Source: Stenotrophomonas maltophilia (GTDB lineage Bacteria > Pseudomonadota > Gammaproteobacteria > Xanthomonadales > Xanthomonadaceae). Taken from it: 16,029 nt of DNA. The stretch lies in contig DGLB01000021.1 of NCBI GenBank assembly GCA_002387845.1, forward strand, positions 1 through 16,029, given 5' to 3'. Below are positions 1 through 7,735 of this stretch, piece by piece; position 1 is the first letter of the stretch; each line of letters begins with the position of its first letter. The notes below the pieces were generated by a model. The model was not told the DNA's origin. It did no database searches and was given only the letters and a program-made list of their open reading frames with translations. The position numbers and the translations under genes were made by a program.

Positions 1-79
1 AGCGCCGGCCGTTGGCCGGCCTGCATGAACCCGTCATCGCGCGGGCGTCCCAAAAGCAGCCGGGCAAGCCCGGCGCTAC
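1..79. repeat. Inverted pair of GTAG-type (SMAG-like) palindromes
   Basis: Two short palindromes face each other. The left one has a 7-bp stem, GCCGGCC at 4-10 and GGCCGGC at 14-20, preceded by AGC; the leading GT of its GTAG head would lie just outside the window. The right one has GCCGGGC at 59-65 and GCCCGGC at 68-74 and ends in GCTAC, the complement of a GTAG head. This head-out arrangement matches SMAG elements, the REP-like sequences known from Stenotrophomonas maltophilia, which occur singly or as inverted dimers. They are intergenic and are thought to be moved by RAYT transposases; no such gene is in this window. Confidence 0.8.
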
Positions 80-160
80 GCTTCTTCGGTGGTCGCCGCA
101 GAACCCGGCAGGATCTTGGTCGTGTTGACAAGGATGAACGGCCTCGACCACTCTTCACCC

Positions 161-188
161 CCTGTGGGCGCAATGGCATTGCGACAGG
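161..188. promoter_or_regulatory. Interrupted palindrome upstream of the GH3 gene
   Basis: CGCAAT (169-174) and ATTGCG (178-183) form a perfect dyad around GGC. The outer arms CCTGT (161-165) and ACAGG (184-188) are also complementary, with a 3-nt bulge (GGG) on the left side. It lies about 100 bp before the GH3 start codon in a gene-free leader (80-288). It could be an operator for a sugar-responsive repressor or a leader hairpin. I see no convincing -10/-35 pair near it; a consensus TTGACA at 125-130 has no matching -10. Confidence 0.3.
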
Positions 189-288
189 CGGAGGGGCCTG
201 ATCGTGCCGCGTCCCGCATCCTGCGCTGCACCCTTCTGCGGCAAGACTCCCTGGATTTTCTGCGTCAGCAAAGGTGTTTCGCCCGCTT

Positions 289-3087
289 ATGAAAACGATT
301 ACAAAGCCGCTCATCCTGACCACCGCCATTGCCATGTCGCTGGCCGCTACCGCCAACGCCGCACCGGCCGCCGGCGCGGACGCCTTCACCGTGCTGCGTC
401 TGGAGCAGGTACCTGCCACGCTCGACGCCGCCACGGTGGGGGCGCAGCTGCAGGCGCTGGACGTGGATGCGCTGACCGTGGACGACGTCGAGCGCGCGCA
501 GGCCGACCGGCTGGTGGCGCTGGCCGATGCGCTGGGCTACACCGCGCGCTTCATCACCGTGGACCCCGCAGCGGCCGGATCGCGCGGCCGCGTGGTGCTC
601 TCGCGCCTGCCGGTGGAAGCCGCTTCCGGCGCAGAAGCGCCGGGCGTGAGCTACCTGCGTCTGAACGACGGCCGCCATGTCGTGGCCCTGTATGCGCCGG
701 CTCCCGCCGCCGCCCCGGCGCTCGTCGTCGATACCGCCGCGCAGACCCGCATGGGTGCACCGGCCCTGCTGCTGGGTACGGTGGACACCGCGCGTGCTGA
801 AGCGACCGGCTATGTGCCGCTGGAGGAAGCCGCTGGCTACCGCCAGGGCTTCGGTGCCGCGCGTGCCCAGGCGGTGAAGCTGCAGCTCGGTGCCGGCGGC
901 AAGGCGCTGCCGGCGCAACTGCTGACCCTCGATTACGCCGCCCCGGTGGGCGGCGACACGCCGTGGATGGACCCTGCGCTCAACGCCGATGCGCGCGCCC
1001 GCCTGCTGGTGGCGCGCATGACCGTGGACGAGAAATTCCAGATGCTGCACAGCTACTTCGGGCTGGGCAAGGACGGCGGCCCGCTGCCGGAAGGCGCGGT
1101 CGGCTCGGCCGGCTTCGTGCCCGGCGTGCCGCGCCTGGGTATTCCGGCGCAGCAGTCGGCCGATGCCGGCGTGGGCGTGACCAACCCGGGTGGCATCCGC
1201 AAGGGCGACATCGCCACCGCCATGCCCTCCGGTCCGTCGACCGCCTCCAGCTGGAACCCGCAGATCGCCTATACCGGCGGGGCCACCATGGGCCGTGAAG
1301 CCTGGCAGCAGCGCTTCAACATCCTGCTGGCCGGCAGCGTCAACCTGCAGCGCGACCCGCGCAACGGGCGCAACTTCGAATATGCCGGTGAAGACCCGCT
1401 GCTGGCCGGGCGCATGGTCGGCGAATCGATCCGTGGCGTGCAGCGCCAGCACGTGATCTCCACCATGAAGCACTTCGCGCTGAATGACATGGAGACCTCG
1501 CGCAACTTCCACAGCGCCGAAATCGGCGAACAGGCGATGCGTGAATCGGACCTGCTGGCCTTCGAAATCGCCCTGGAAGAAGGCAAGCCGGGTTCGGTGA
1601 TGTGCTCGTACAACAAGATCAACGGCACCTATGGCTGTGAGCACGATTACCTGATGAACCAGGTGCTCAAGCAGGAATGGAAGTTCCCCGGTTACGTGAT
1701 GTCCGACTGGGGTGGCGTGCACAGTGGCTCGAAGGCGGCGCTGGCCGGGCTGGACCAGCAGTCGGCGGGCGAGGTGTTCGACAAGGCGGTGTATTTCGAT
1801 CAGCCGCTGCGCCTGGCCGTGGCCGGCGGCGTGGTGCCGCAGGCGCGCCTGGACGACATGGTCGCGCGCATCCTGCGCACGATGTTCGCGCACGGCAACT
1901 TCGACCTGCCACCGGAGCATGTGCCGATCGACGTGCAGGCCGGTTTCGACGCCGCCCAGCGCACGGTGGAAGAGGGCAGCGTGCTGCTGCGCAATGAACG
2001 CAACGTGCTGCCGCTGGCTGCTGATGTGAAGCGCATCGTGGTGATCGGCGGGCATGCCGACAAGGGCGTGATCGGTGGCGGCGGTTCGTCGCATGTGGGC
2101 TACACCGCCCGTGGCACCAATGCGGTGCCGGGTGTGTTGCCAACCACCTGGCCGGGCCCGGTGATCTTCCATCCGTCCTCGCCGCTGGAGGCGCTGCGCG
2201 CCGAGCTGCCCAACGCGACCATCGAATATGTGGATGGCACGAACGTGGCCGCGGCCGCGCGCGCGGCTGCCGCGGCCGAGGTGGCGATTGTGTTCGCCAC
2301 CCAGTGGTCGGCCGAATCGGTCGACCTGCCGCACATGAAGCTGCCCGACAACCAGGATGCGCTGATTGCCGGCGTGTCCAAGGCCAACCCGAACACCGTG
2401 GTGGTGCTGGAAACCAATGGCCCGGTCGAGCTGCCGTGGCTGCAGCAGGTGCCGGCGCTGTTGCAGGCGTGGTACCCGGGTATCCGCGGCGGCGAAGGCA
2501 TTGCCGCGCTGCTGACCGGCAAGGTCAATCCGTCCGGCCGCCTGCCGGTGACCTGGCCGGTGGATGCCAGCCAGCTGCCGCGCCCGGAGGTGAATGGCCT
2601 GGGCTTCAACCCGAAGCACAAGCCGGATGAGACCATCAATTACGACATCGAAGGGGCCAACGTCGGCTACAAGTGGTTCGCCGCCAAGGGCCTGGTGCCG
2701 CAGTTCGCGTTCGGCCACGGCCTGTCCTACACCCGGTTCGCCTATGACAACCTGAGCGTGGTGGCCGATGGCCAGCGCGTGCGGGCCACCGTGGAGGTGC
2801 GCAACACCGGCAAGGTGGCCGGTGCGGATGTGGCGCAGGTGTACATGACGTTGCCGGCAGGCAGTGACACCCCGATCCGACTTGTCGGGTTCCAGAAGGT
2901 GACGCTGCAGCCGGGTGAGAGCCGTCGCATCCAGATCGAGGCCGAGCCGAAGACCTTGGCCAGCTTCGATACGGCGGACAAGCAGTGGAAGATTGCCGCC
3001 GGCCAGTACGAGCTGCAGCTGTCGCGCTCGGCCAGCGAGCCGCTGCAGCGGGTGCCGGTGCAACTGGAGGCGACCGTCGTCCGATGA
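289..3087 (+). CDS. Secreted GH3 beta-glucosidase with extra N-terminal domain
   Basis: Glycoside hydrolase family 3 enzyme, 932 aa, predicted to release terminal beta-linked glucose (or a related sugar) in the periplasm or outside the cell. Residues 1-24 form a Sec signal peptide, probably cut after ANA. Residues about 30-190 form an extra domain that faintly resembles an exonuclease-endonuclease-phosphatase fold. The GH3 barrel follows, with RNFEYAGEDP, the substrate-binding KHF at 394-396, and the nucleophile Asp473 in MSDWGG. In the second GH3 domain, Glu676 (SAES) sits where the acid/base Glu is expected. A fibronectin-III-like domain (AGADVAQVYM) closes the protein. I chose the ATG at 289; an in-frame GTG at 274 adds five residues without a ribosome site. 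AAAGG lies 14 nt upstream, rather far. Exact sugar specificity is not readable. Confidence 0.9.
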   Translation: MKTITKPLILTTAIAMSLAATANAAPAAGADAFTVLRLEQVPATLDAATVGAQLQALDVDALTVDDVERAQADRLVALADALGYTARFITVDPAAAGSRGRVVLSRLPVEAASGAEAPGVSYLRLNDGRHVVALYAPAPAAAPALVVDTAAQTRMGAPALLLGTVDTARAEATGYVPLEEAAGYRQGFGAARAQAVKLQLGAGGKALPAQLLTLDYAAPVGGDTPWMDPALNADARARLLVARMTVDEKFQMLHSYFGLGKDGGPLPEGAVGSAGFVPGVPRLGIPAQQSADAGVGVTNPGGIRKGDIATAMPSGPSTASSWNPQIAYTGGATMGREAWQQRFNILLAGSVNLQRDPRNGRNFEYAGEDPLLAGRMVGESIRGVQRQHVISTMKHFALNDMETSRNFHSAEIGEQAMRESDLLAFEIALEEGKPGSVMCSYNKINGTYGCEHDYLMNQVLKQEWKFPGYVMSDWGGVHSGSKAALAGLDQQSAGEVFDKAVYFDQPLRLAVAGGVVPQARLDDMVARILRTMFAHGNFDLPPEHVPIDVQAGFDAAQRTVEEGSVLLRNERNVLPLAADVKRIVVIGGHADKGVIGGGGSSHVGYTARGTNAVPGVLPTTWPGPVIFHPSSPLEALRAELPNATIEYVDGTNVAAAARAAAAAEVAIVFATQWSAESVDLPHMKLPDNQDALIAGVSKANPNTVVVLETNGPVELPWLQQVPALLQAWYPGIRGGEGIAALLTGKVNPSGRLPVTWPVDASQLPRPEVNGLGFNPKHKPDETINYDIEGANVGYKWFAAKGLVPQFAFGHGLSYTRFAYDNLSVVADGQRVRATVEVRNTGKVAGADVAQVYMTLPAGSDTPIRLVGFQKVTLQPGESRRIQIEAEPKTLASFDTADKQWKIAAGQYELQLSRSASEPLQRVPVQLEATVVR

Positions 3088-3092
3088 CGACA

Positions 3093-3119
3093 GGGCGCAC
3101 GACCCGCGGTCGTGCGCCC
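3093..3119 (+). terminator. Terminator-like hairpin after the GH3 gene
   Basis: A perfect 11-bp stem, GGGCGCACGAC (3093-3103) with GTCGTGCGCCC (3109-3119), extends to 12 bp with a 3-nt loop and begins 5 nt after the GH3 stop codon. It is followed by CCTTTG rather than a real T-run, so termination strength is uncertain. Confidence 0.65.
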
Positions 3120-3184
3120 CCTTTGCCGAGCCTGTCCGTTCGCGGCCAACCTACGGCACATATCGCACACACGGCTTGGGCGTA

Positions 3185-3217
3185 GGGTGTCCGGATACCC
3201 GGGCACCGCCCGGTGCC
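3185..3217 (+). promoter_or_regulatory. Structured leader with overlapping hairpins before the ester hydrolase
   Basis: Three dyads are packed just before the ribosome site at 3221: GGGTG with TACCC (3185-3200, with a G-T pair and further pairing inside), CCGGGC with GCCCGG (3199-3213, loop ACC), and GGCACC with GGTGCC (3202-3217, loop GCCC). The last two share bases and cannot form together. The last one ends 3 nt before the GGAGAGA site and could affect ribosome access. High G+C makes chance hairpins common, so a function is only suggested. Confidence 0.3.
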
Positions 3218-3230
3218 ACCGGAGAGAGCC

Positions 3231-5126
3231 ATGCGTGTGCGTGCCGTACCTGTTGTGCTGTTGAGCCTGATGATTGCCGCCAGCGTGTCGGCGCAGACCG
3301 CGCCGATGACGCCGGATATTCCGGCCAAGGGCTTCGTCACCCCCACCGCAGGCTACGACTACGACAAGCGCGTGGTGATGGTGCCCATGCGTGACGGCAC
3401 CCGTCTGTACACGGTGATCGTGGTGCCCAAGGGCGCACACAACGCGCCGATGCTGCTGACCCGCACCCCGTACGACGCCGCCAACCGCGCCAAGCGCCTG
3501 GATTCGCCGCACATGCGCGACATCCTGCCGCAGGGCGACGAGGTGTTCGTCGACGCCGGCTATATCCGCGTGTTCCAGGACATCCGTGGCAAGCACGGCT
3601 CCGAAGGCGATTACGTGATGACCCGGCCGCTGCGCGGGCCGCTCAACAACACCCGGGTCGACCACGCCACCGATGCGTGGGACACCATCGACTGGCTGGT
3701 CAAGCATGTGCCGGAAAGCAACGGCAAGGTCGGCATGCTGGGCTCTTCGTATGAAGGCTTCACCGTGGTGATGGCGTTGACCGACCCGCACCCGGCACTG
3801 AAGGTGGCCGCGCCGCAGAGTCCGATGATCGACGGCTGGATGGGCGATGACTGGCTCAATTACGGTGCGTTCCGCCAGGTCAACTTCGGCTACTTCACCG
3901 GCCAGCTGGCCCAGCGTGGCAAGGGACCGGCCATTCCCAGCGTCGGCTATGACGACTACACCACCTTCCTGCGCGCCGGCTCGGCCGGCGACTACGCCAA
4001 GGCCAACGGCCTGGAGCAGCTGCCGTGGTGGCACAAGCTGGTGGAGCACCCGGCCTATGACGCGTTCTGGCAGGAACAGGCTCTGGATGCGCGGATGGCC
4101 AAAACGCCCTTGAAGGTACCCACGATGTGGCTGCAGGGCCTGTGGGACCAGGAAGACATGTGGGGCGCGGTGCACAGCTATGCGGCGATGGAACCGCGCG
4201 ACACCGGCAACACCCTCAACTATCTGGTGATGGGCCCGTGGCGGCACAGCCAGGTGAACTACGATGGCAGCAGCCTCGGGGCCCTGAAGTTCGACGGTGA
4301 CACCGCGCTGCAGTTCCGCCGCGATGTGCTGAAGCCGTTCTTCGATCAGTACCTGGTGGACGGCGCAGGCAAGGCCGACACGCCGCCGGTGCTGATCTAC
4401 AACACCGGTGAGAACCACTGGGACCGCCTGCAGCAGTGGCCGCGCCCGGCGGCGCAGAGCCGCCCGCTGTATCTGCGTGCCGGTGGCAAGCTGTCGTTCG
4501 AGGCACCGCAGGCGGGTGAAGCGAATTACGAGGCCTATGTCTCCGACCCGGCCAAGCCGGTGCCGTTCGTGCCGCGCCCGGTGCGCTTCGCCGACCGCGA
4601 CATGTGGACCAGCTGGCTGGTCAAGGACCAGCGCTTCGTCGATGGCCGCCCGGACGTGCTGACCTTCGTCAGCGAGCCGCTGACCGAACCGCTGCGCATC
4701 GGCGGCGCGCCGCAGGTGAACCTGCAGGCCGCCACCACTGGCAGTGACAGCGACTGGGTGGTGAAGCTGATCGATGTCTATCCCGACCAGGTGCCGTCCA
4801 CGCCGGAAATGGGCGGCTATGAGCTGGCGGTATCAATGGCGATCTTCCGTGGGCGTTATCGTGAAAGCTTCAGCGCGCCCCAGGCGATTGCGTCGAACCA
4901 GGTGCTGGACTACCGCTTCGGCCTGCCCACGGCCAACCACGTGTTCCAGCCGGGGCACCGGGTGATGGTGCAGGTGCAGTCGACGTTGTTCCCGCTGTAC
5001 GACCGCAACCCACAGACCTTCGTGCCCAACATCTACCTGGCCAAGCCGGGCGATTACCAGAAGGCGACGCAGCAGATCTGGCATTCCCCGCAGCAGGCCA
5101 GTTCGATCACGTTGCCGGTGTATTGA
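3231..5126 (+). CDS. aehA: Alpha-amino-acid ester hydrolase / glutaryl-7-ACA acylase (CocE/NonD family)
   Basis: Serine hydrolase, 631 aa, that cleaves and makes amide or ester bonds of alpha-amino acids, including side chains of beta-lactams. Residues 1-21 are a signal peptide (cut near SVSA/QT), so it acts in the periplasm. All known functional residues of the Xanthomonas citri enzyme are present, each shifted by one: Ser173 in GSSYEG, Asp306 in GLWDQED, His339 in PWRHSQ, oxyanion Tyr81 and Tyr174, and the carboxylate cluster Asp207, Glu308, Asp309 that binds the substrate amino group. The order is alpha/beta-hydrolase with cap, then a C-terminal jelly-roll typical of PF08530. The ATG at 3231 has a strong GGAGAGA site; a start 18 nt upstream would only spoil the signal peptide. 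The natural substrate in xanthomonads is unknown; peptides or amino-acid esters are possible. Confidence 0.93.
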   Translation: MRVRAVPVVLLSLMIAASVSAQTAPMTPDIPAKGFVTPTAGYDYDKRVVMVPMRDGTRLYTVIVVPKGAHNAPMLLTRTPYDAANRAKRLDSPHMRDILPQGDEVFVDAGYIRVFQDIRGKHGSEGDYVMTRPLRGPLNNTRVDHATDAWDTIDWLVKHVPESNGKVGMLGSSYEGFTVVMALTDPHPALKVAAPQSPMIDGWMGDDWLNYGAFRQVNFGYFTGQLAQRGKGPAIPSVGYDDYTTFLRAGSAGDYAKANGLEQLPWWHKLVEHPAYDAFWQEQALDARMAKTPLKVPTMWLQGLWDQEDMWGAVHSYAAMEPRDTGNTLNYLVMGPWRHSQVNYDGSSLGALKFDGDTALQFRRDVLKPFFDQYLVDGAGKADTPPVLIYNTGENHWDRLQQWPRPAAQSRPLYLRAGGKLSFEAPQAGEANYEAYVSDPAKPVPFVPRPVRFADRDMWTSWLVKDQRFVDGRPDVLTFVSEPLTEPLRIGGAPQVNLQAATTGSDSDWVVKLIDVYPDQVPSTPEMGGYELAVSMAIFRGRYRESFSAPQAIASNQVLDYRFGLPTANHVFQPGHRVMVQVQSTLFPLYDRNPQTFVPNIYLAKPGDYQKATQQIWHSPQQASSITLPVY

Positions 5127-5134
5127 GCAACCCC

Positions 5135-5161
5135 GTCCAACGTCATTCAGCGACGTTGGAC
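5135..5161. terminator. Shared palindrome between convergent genes
   Basis: GTCCAACGTC (5135-5144) and GACGTTGGAC (5152-5161) form a perfect 10-bp stem with a 7-nt loop. It starts 9 nt after the ester hydrolase stop and contains the last codons and stop of the opposing alkene reductase gene. It may act as a bidirectional terminator, although neither side has a T-run. Confidence 0.5.
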
Positions 5162-6252
5162 CCCGACACGCTTGGATAGTCGGTATATCCTTCAGCCCCG
5201 CCGCCATACAGCGTGTCGGGGTTGAACTCGGACAGCGGCACGCCGAAACGCAGGCGTTCCACCAGGTCCGGATTGGCGATGAACGCGCGGCCGAACGCGA
5301 TCACGTCGGCATAGCCGCGGGCAATGGCGGCTTCGGCGCTGTCCGCGTCATAGCCATTGTTGGCGATCCACGGGCCGCGGAACTTCGCACGCAGCGCGGC
5401 GTAGTCGAACGGAATGTTGTCACGCGGGCCACCGGTGGCGCCTTCAATCACATGCACGAAGGCAAGGTGGCCAATCGCATCCAGCCGCTCCACCGCACGC
5501 TCGAACAGCGGCTGCGGGTTGGAGTCGTAGGCATCGCTGGCGGGCGTGGTCGGCGACAGGCGCACCCCCGTGCGTTCGGCCCCGATCTCGGCGGCGACCG
5601 CGCGCACCACTTCGTCCAGCAGGCGGGTGCGGTTCTCGATGCTGCCACCGTATTCGTCGGTGCGCAGGTTGCTGCCGTCGCGCAGGAACTGATCGATCAG
5701 GTACCCGTTTGCTGCGTGCACTTCGACGCCGTCAAATCCGGCGATGATGGCGTTGCGTGCGGCCTGGCGGTAATCCTGGATCAGCGCGGGAATCTCTTCC
5801 AGTGCCAGTGCGCGCGGCGCGGACACGTCTTCAAACCCCTTGGCGGTGAAGGTCTTCGCCTTGGCCTGCACCGCGCTGGGGGCCACCGGCACCTCGCCTT
5901 CGGGCAGCAGGCTGGTATGCGAGATGCGGCCCACGTGCCACAGCTGCAGCACGATGCGGCCGCCCTCGGCATGCACCGCCTCGGTGACCTTGCGCCAGGC
6001 GTCGATCTGCGCCTGGCTGTAGATGCCCGGCGTGTCCAGGTAGCCCTGGCCAAGCGGGCTGATCTGGGTGGCCTCGGCAATGATCAGCCCGGCGCTGGCA
6101 CGCTGCTGGTAATACTGCACGGCCAGCGGGTTGGGCACGCGGCCTTCGATGGCCCGGTTGCGGGTCAACGGAGCCATCGCAACGCGGTTGCGCAGGTCGA
6201 TGGAACCCAGTCGGGTCGGAGTGAACAGCAAGCCGTCGGTCGGTGCGGTCAT
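5143..6252 (-). CDS. Alkene reductase, Old Yellow Enzyme family (NemA/XenB-like)
   Basis: FMN-dependent NAD(P)H oxidoreductase, 369 aa, a cytosolic TIM-barrel that reduces activated C=C bonds of enals, enones or maleimides and often nitro compounds. The active site is complete: His179 and Asn182 in HAANGY bind the substrate carbonyl or nitro group, and Tyr184 is the proton donor, with the same spacing as His191/Asn194/Tyr196 of yeast OYE1. Family motifs MAPLTRNRA near the N-terminus, LWHVGRISH, and DEYGGSIENR are present, and the length is typical. The ATG has AAGG 8 nt upstream (complement at 6261-6264). It is transcribed away from the SDR gene; the 177-bp shared upstream region could hold a common regulator site, but no regulator gene is adjacent. 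Physiological substrate unknown. Confidence 0.93.
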   Translation of the reverse strand: MTAPTDGLLFTPTRLGSIDLRNRVAMAPLTRNRAIEGRVPNPLAVQYYQQRASAGLIIAEATQISPLGQGYLDTPGIYSQAQIDAWRKVTEAVHAEGGRIVLQLWHVGRISHTSLLPEGEVPVAPSAVQAKAKTFTAKGFEDVSAPRALALEEIPALIQDYRQAARNAIIAGFDGVEVHAANGYLIDQFLRDGSNLRTDEYGGSIENRTRLLDEVVRAVAAEIGAERTGVRLSPTTPASDAYDSNPQPLFERAVERLDAIGHLAFVHVIEGATGGPRDNIPFDYAALRAKFRGPWIANNGYDADSAEAAIARGYADVIAFGRAFIANPDLVERLRFGVPLSEFNPDTLYGGGAEGYTDYPSVSGSNVAE

Positions 6253-6386
6253 GTGCGGGGCCTTGTGGGGAAAGGAAGAACGGTACGACCCTCAGCATAC
6301 GGCCGCGTGCGTTGCAGCGATGGGAAGGTTTGTTGCGGTCGCCCACGTCGTTGCATGCACCTTCTGTAACGCATCGCAGGCGTAGC

Positions 6387-6406
6387 GTAGGGGTGCTTTC
6401 CCCCCC
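6387..6406. promoter_or_regulatory. GTAG plus G/C hairpin before the SDR ribosome site
   Basis: GTAG at 6387-6390 leads into GGGG (6390-6393), TGCTTT and a C-run (6400-6406), a small stem-loop 10 nt before the GGAG ribosome site at 6417-6420. It could be a remnant GTAG palindrome or a leader element. No good sigma-70 promoter is evident in the 6253-6429 divergent region; TATGCT on the minus strand (complement at 6294-6299) is a weak -10 candidate for the alkene reductase. Confidence 0.2.
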
Positions 6407-6429
6407 TGATTCCTGTGGAGACAGACGCA

Positions 6430-7188
6430 ATGATTGATTATCAGCTCAAAGGCAAGGTCGCCATCGTCACCGGCGGCGTATCCGGCATTGGCCTGGCCGT
6501 GGCCGAACTGTTCGCCGACTCCGGTGCGGCGGTGGCGGTGTGGGACTTGAAGGAAGACGCGGTGAACAAGACCGCCGAGGCGCTGGCCGCACGCGGCGTG
6601 AAGACGATCGGCATCGCCCTGGATGTCACCGACGAAGCGGCCGTGGACGCGGCGGTGAAGCGCACCGTGCAGGAACTGGGCGGGCTGGACATCGCGGTGA
6701 ACAACGCCGGCATCGGCGGGCCGTCCGCACCCAGCGGCGATTATCCCGTGGATGGCTGGAAGCGGGTGATCGATGTGAACCTCAACAGCGTGTTCCTGTG
6801 CCAGCGCGCGCAGATCCAGGCGCTGCGCAAGGCCGGCAAGGGCGGCAGCATCATCAACATGGCCTCGATCCTGGGCCAGGTGGGTTTCGACAATTCAGCG
6901 GCCTATGTGGCGGCCAAGCACGGTGTGGTCGGCTTGACCCAGACGGCCGCGTGGGAGCATGCCGCGGACAACATCCGGGTCAATGCGGTTGGCCCGGGCT
7001 TCATCGCCACGCCGCTGCTGGACAAGATGGACCCGGCGGTGCGCAAGGCGCTGGAAGCCAAGCATGCGCTCAACCGGCTGGGCCGGGCCGAAGAGGTGGC
7101 GGCGCTGGTGGCGTGGCTGGCAAGTGACGATGCGTCCTTTGCCACCGGCACCTATTACGCCATCGACGGCGGCTATCTGGCCCACTGA
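6430..7188 (+). CDS. Short-chain dehydrogenase/reductase (classical SDR)
   Basis: Cytosolic NAD(P)-dependent oxidoreductase, 252 aa, the usual classical SDR length. The Rossmann glycine motif TGGVSGIG is at 14-21. Asp39 at the end of the second strand favours NAD(H) over NADP(H). NNAG is at 91-94, and the catalytic tetrad is Asn117, Ser146, Tyr159 and Lys163 (YVAAK). VNAVGPGFIATPLL and the C-terminal FATGTYYAIDGGY are also typical. The start at 6430 has GGAG 9 nt upstream; an in-frame GTG at 6415 lies inside that ribosome site and is unlikely. Substrate cannot be read from the sequence; FabG-like or 3-hydroxyacyl/sugar-alcohol enzymes look alike here. It heads a run of plus-strand genes and faces away from the alkene reductase, so a shared redox or carbonyl-detoxification role is conceivable but inferred. 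Confidence 0.9.
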   Translation: MIDYQLKGKVAIVTGGVSGIGLAVAELFADSGAAVAVWDLKEDAVNKTAEALAARGVKTIGIALDVTDEAAVDAAVKRTVQELGGLDIAVNNAGIGGPSAPSGDYPVDGWKRVIDVNLNSVFLCQRAQIQALRKAGKGGSIINMASILGQVGFDNSAAYVAAKHGVVGLTQTAAWEHAADNIRVNAVGPGFIATPLLDKMDPAVRKALEAKHALNRLGRAEEVAALVAWLASDDASFATGTYYAIDGGYLAH

Positions 7189-7276
7189 GGCGGGCCGGTC
7201 ACGGCCGCATTCACACCGCTTCACGGCACAGCCACGCCCTTCGCGCAACGCTGCCCCCATCGCCGAGGAGACGCGG

Positions 7277-7735
7277 ATGGGCTGGGAGCAGGATCTGTCG
7301 CTGTTGCTGCGGGTGGCCGCGGCCATGTTGTTCGGCGGGGTGCTGGGCATCGAGCGCGAGCTCGGCAAGCACGCCGCTGGACTGCGCACGCACATGCTGA
7401 TTGCCGGGGCCGCCGCATTGATCGTCGGCCTTGGCGACAGCATTGCCGAACACTTCCAGCAGGAGCGCTATCGCGACCTGCTGCAGGTTGATCCGGTGCG
7501 TCTGATTGAAGCCGTGGTGGCCTGCGTGGGCTTCGTGGCCGCCGGCACCATTCTGCGTGGCAGCCGCGACGACCAGGTCAGTGGGCTGACAACCGCCAGC
7601 TCGCTGGTGATGGCGGCGGCCATCGGCATCGCCGTCGGCATTGGCGAGTATGTGATTGCGCTGGGCGTCAGTGTGCTCTGCGTGCTGGTGCTGGCGGTGT
7701 TCCGCCGGATTTCCGACAAGCTGGAGAAGTTATGA
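7277..7735 (+). CDS. MgtC/SapB family inner-membrane protein
   Basis: Short hydrophobic protein, 152 aa. The family signature is clear: GGVLGIERE at 20-28 followed by K31, AGLRTHML around 34-41 and a Gly/Ala-rich membrane segment. Further hydrophobic segments lie at about 68-86, 98-115 and 120-140, giving four to five membrane passes. It lacks the extra C-terminal cytosolic domain of Salmonella MgtC, so it is the short SapB-type form. Members are linked to magnesium limitation and control of the F-type ATPase, but short forms are mostly uncharacterised. GAGGAG at 7265-7270, 6 nt before the ATG, is a strong ribosome site. The stop overlaps the next start as ATGA, so the two are probably translated together. 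Confidence 0.9.
   Translation: MGWEQDLSLLLRVAAAMLFGGVLGIERELGKHAAGLRTHMLIAGAAALIVGLGDSIAEHFQQERYRDLLQVDPVRLIEAVVACVGFVAAGTILRGSRDDQVSGLTTASSLVMAAAIGIAVGIGEYVIALGVSVLCVLVLAVFRRISDKLEKL

Noticed and set aside
125..130. Perfect TTGACA as -35 of the GH3 promoter
   Set aside because: No acceptable -10 box lies 16-18 bp downstream, so I do not call a promoter.
89..292. Short plus-strand open frame before the GH3 gene
   Set aside because: No ribosome site, no recognisable features, and it overlaps the GH3 start.
265..3063. Open frame of over 900 codons on the minus strand, fully antisense to the GH3 gene
   Set aside because: It mirrors a well-supported GH3 gene in G+C-rich DNA where the antisense frame is often open; the translation is Arg/His/Gln-rich with no domain, signal peptide or ribosome site.
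2742..4418. 558-codon minus-strand open frame across the GH3 end and ester hydrolase
   Set aside because: It crosses two real genes, the hairpin terminator and the leader; no recognisable domains.
5452..6369. 305-codon plus-strand open frame antisense to the alkene reductase
   Set aside because: Shadow of a gene whose active-site residues are all present on the other strand.
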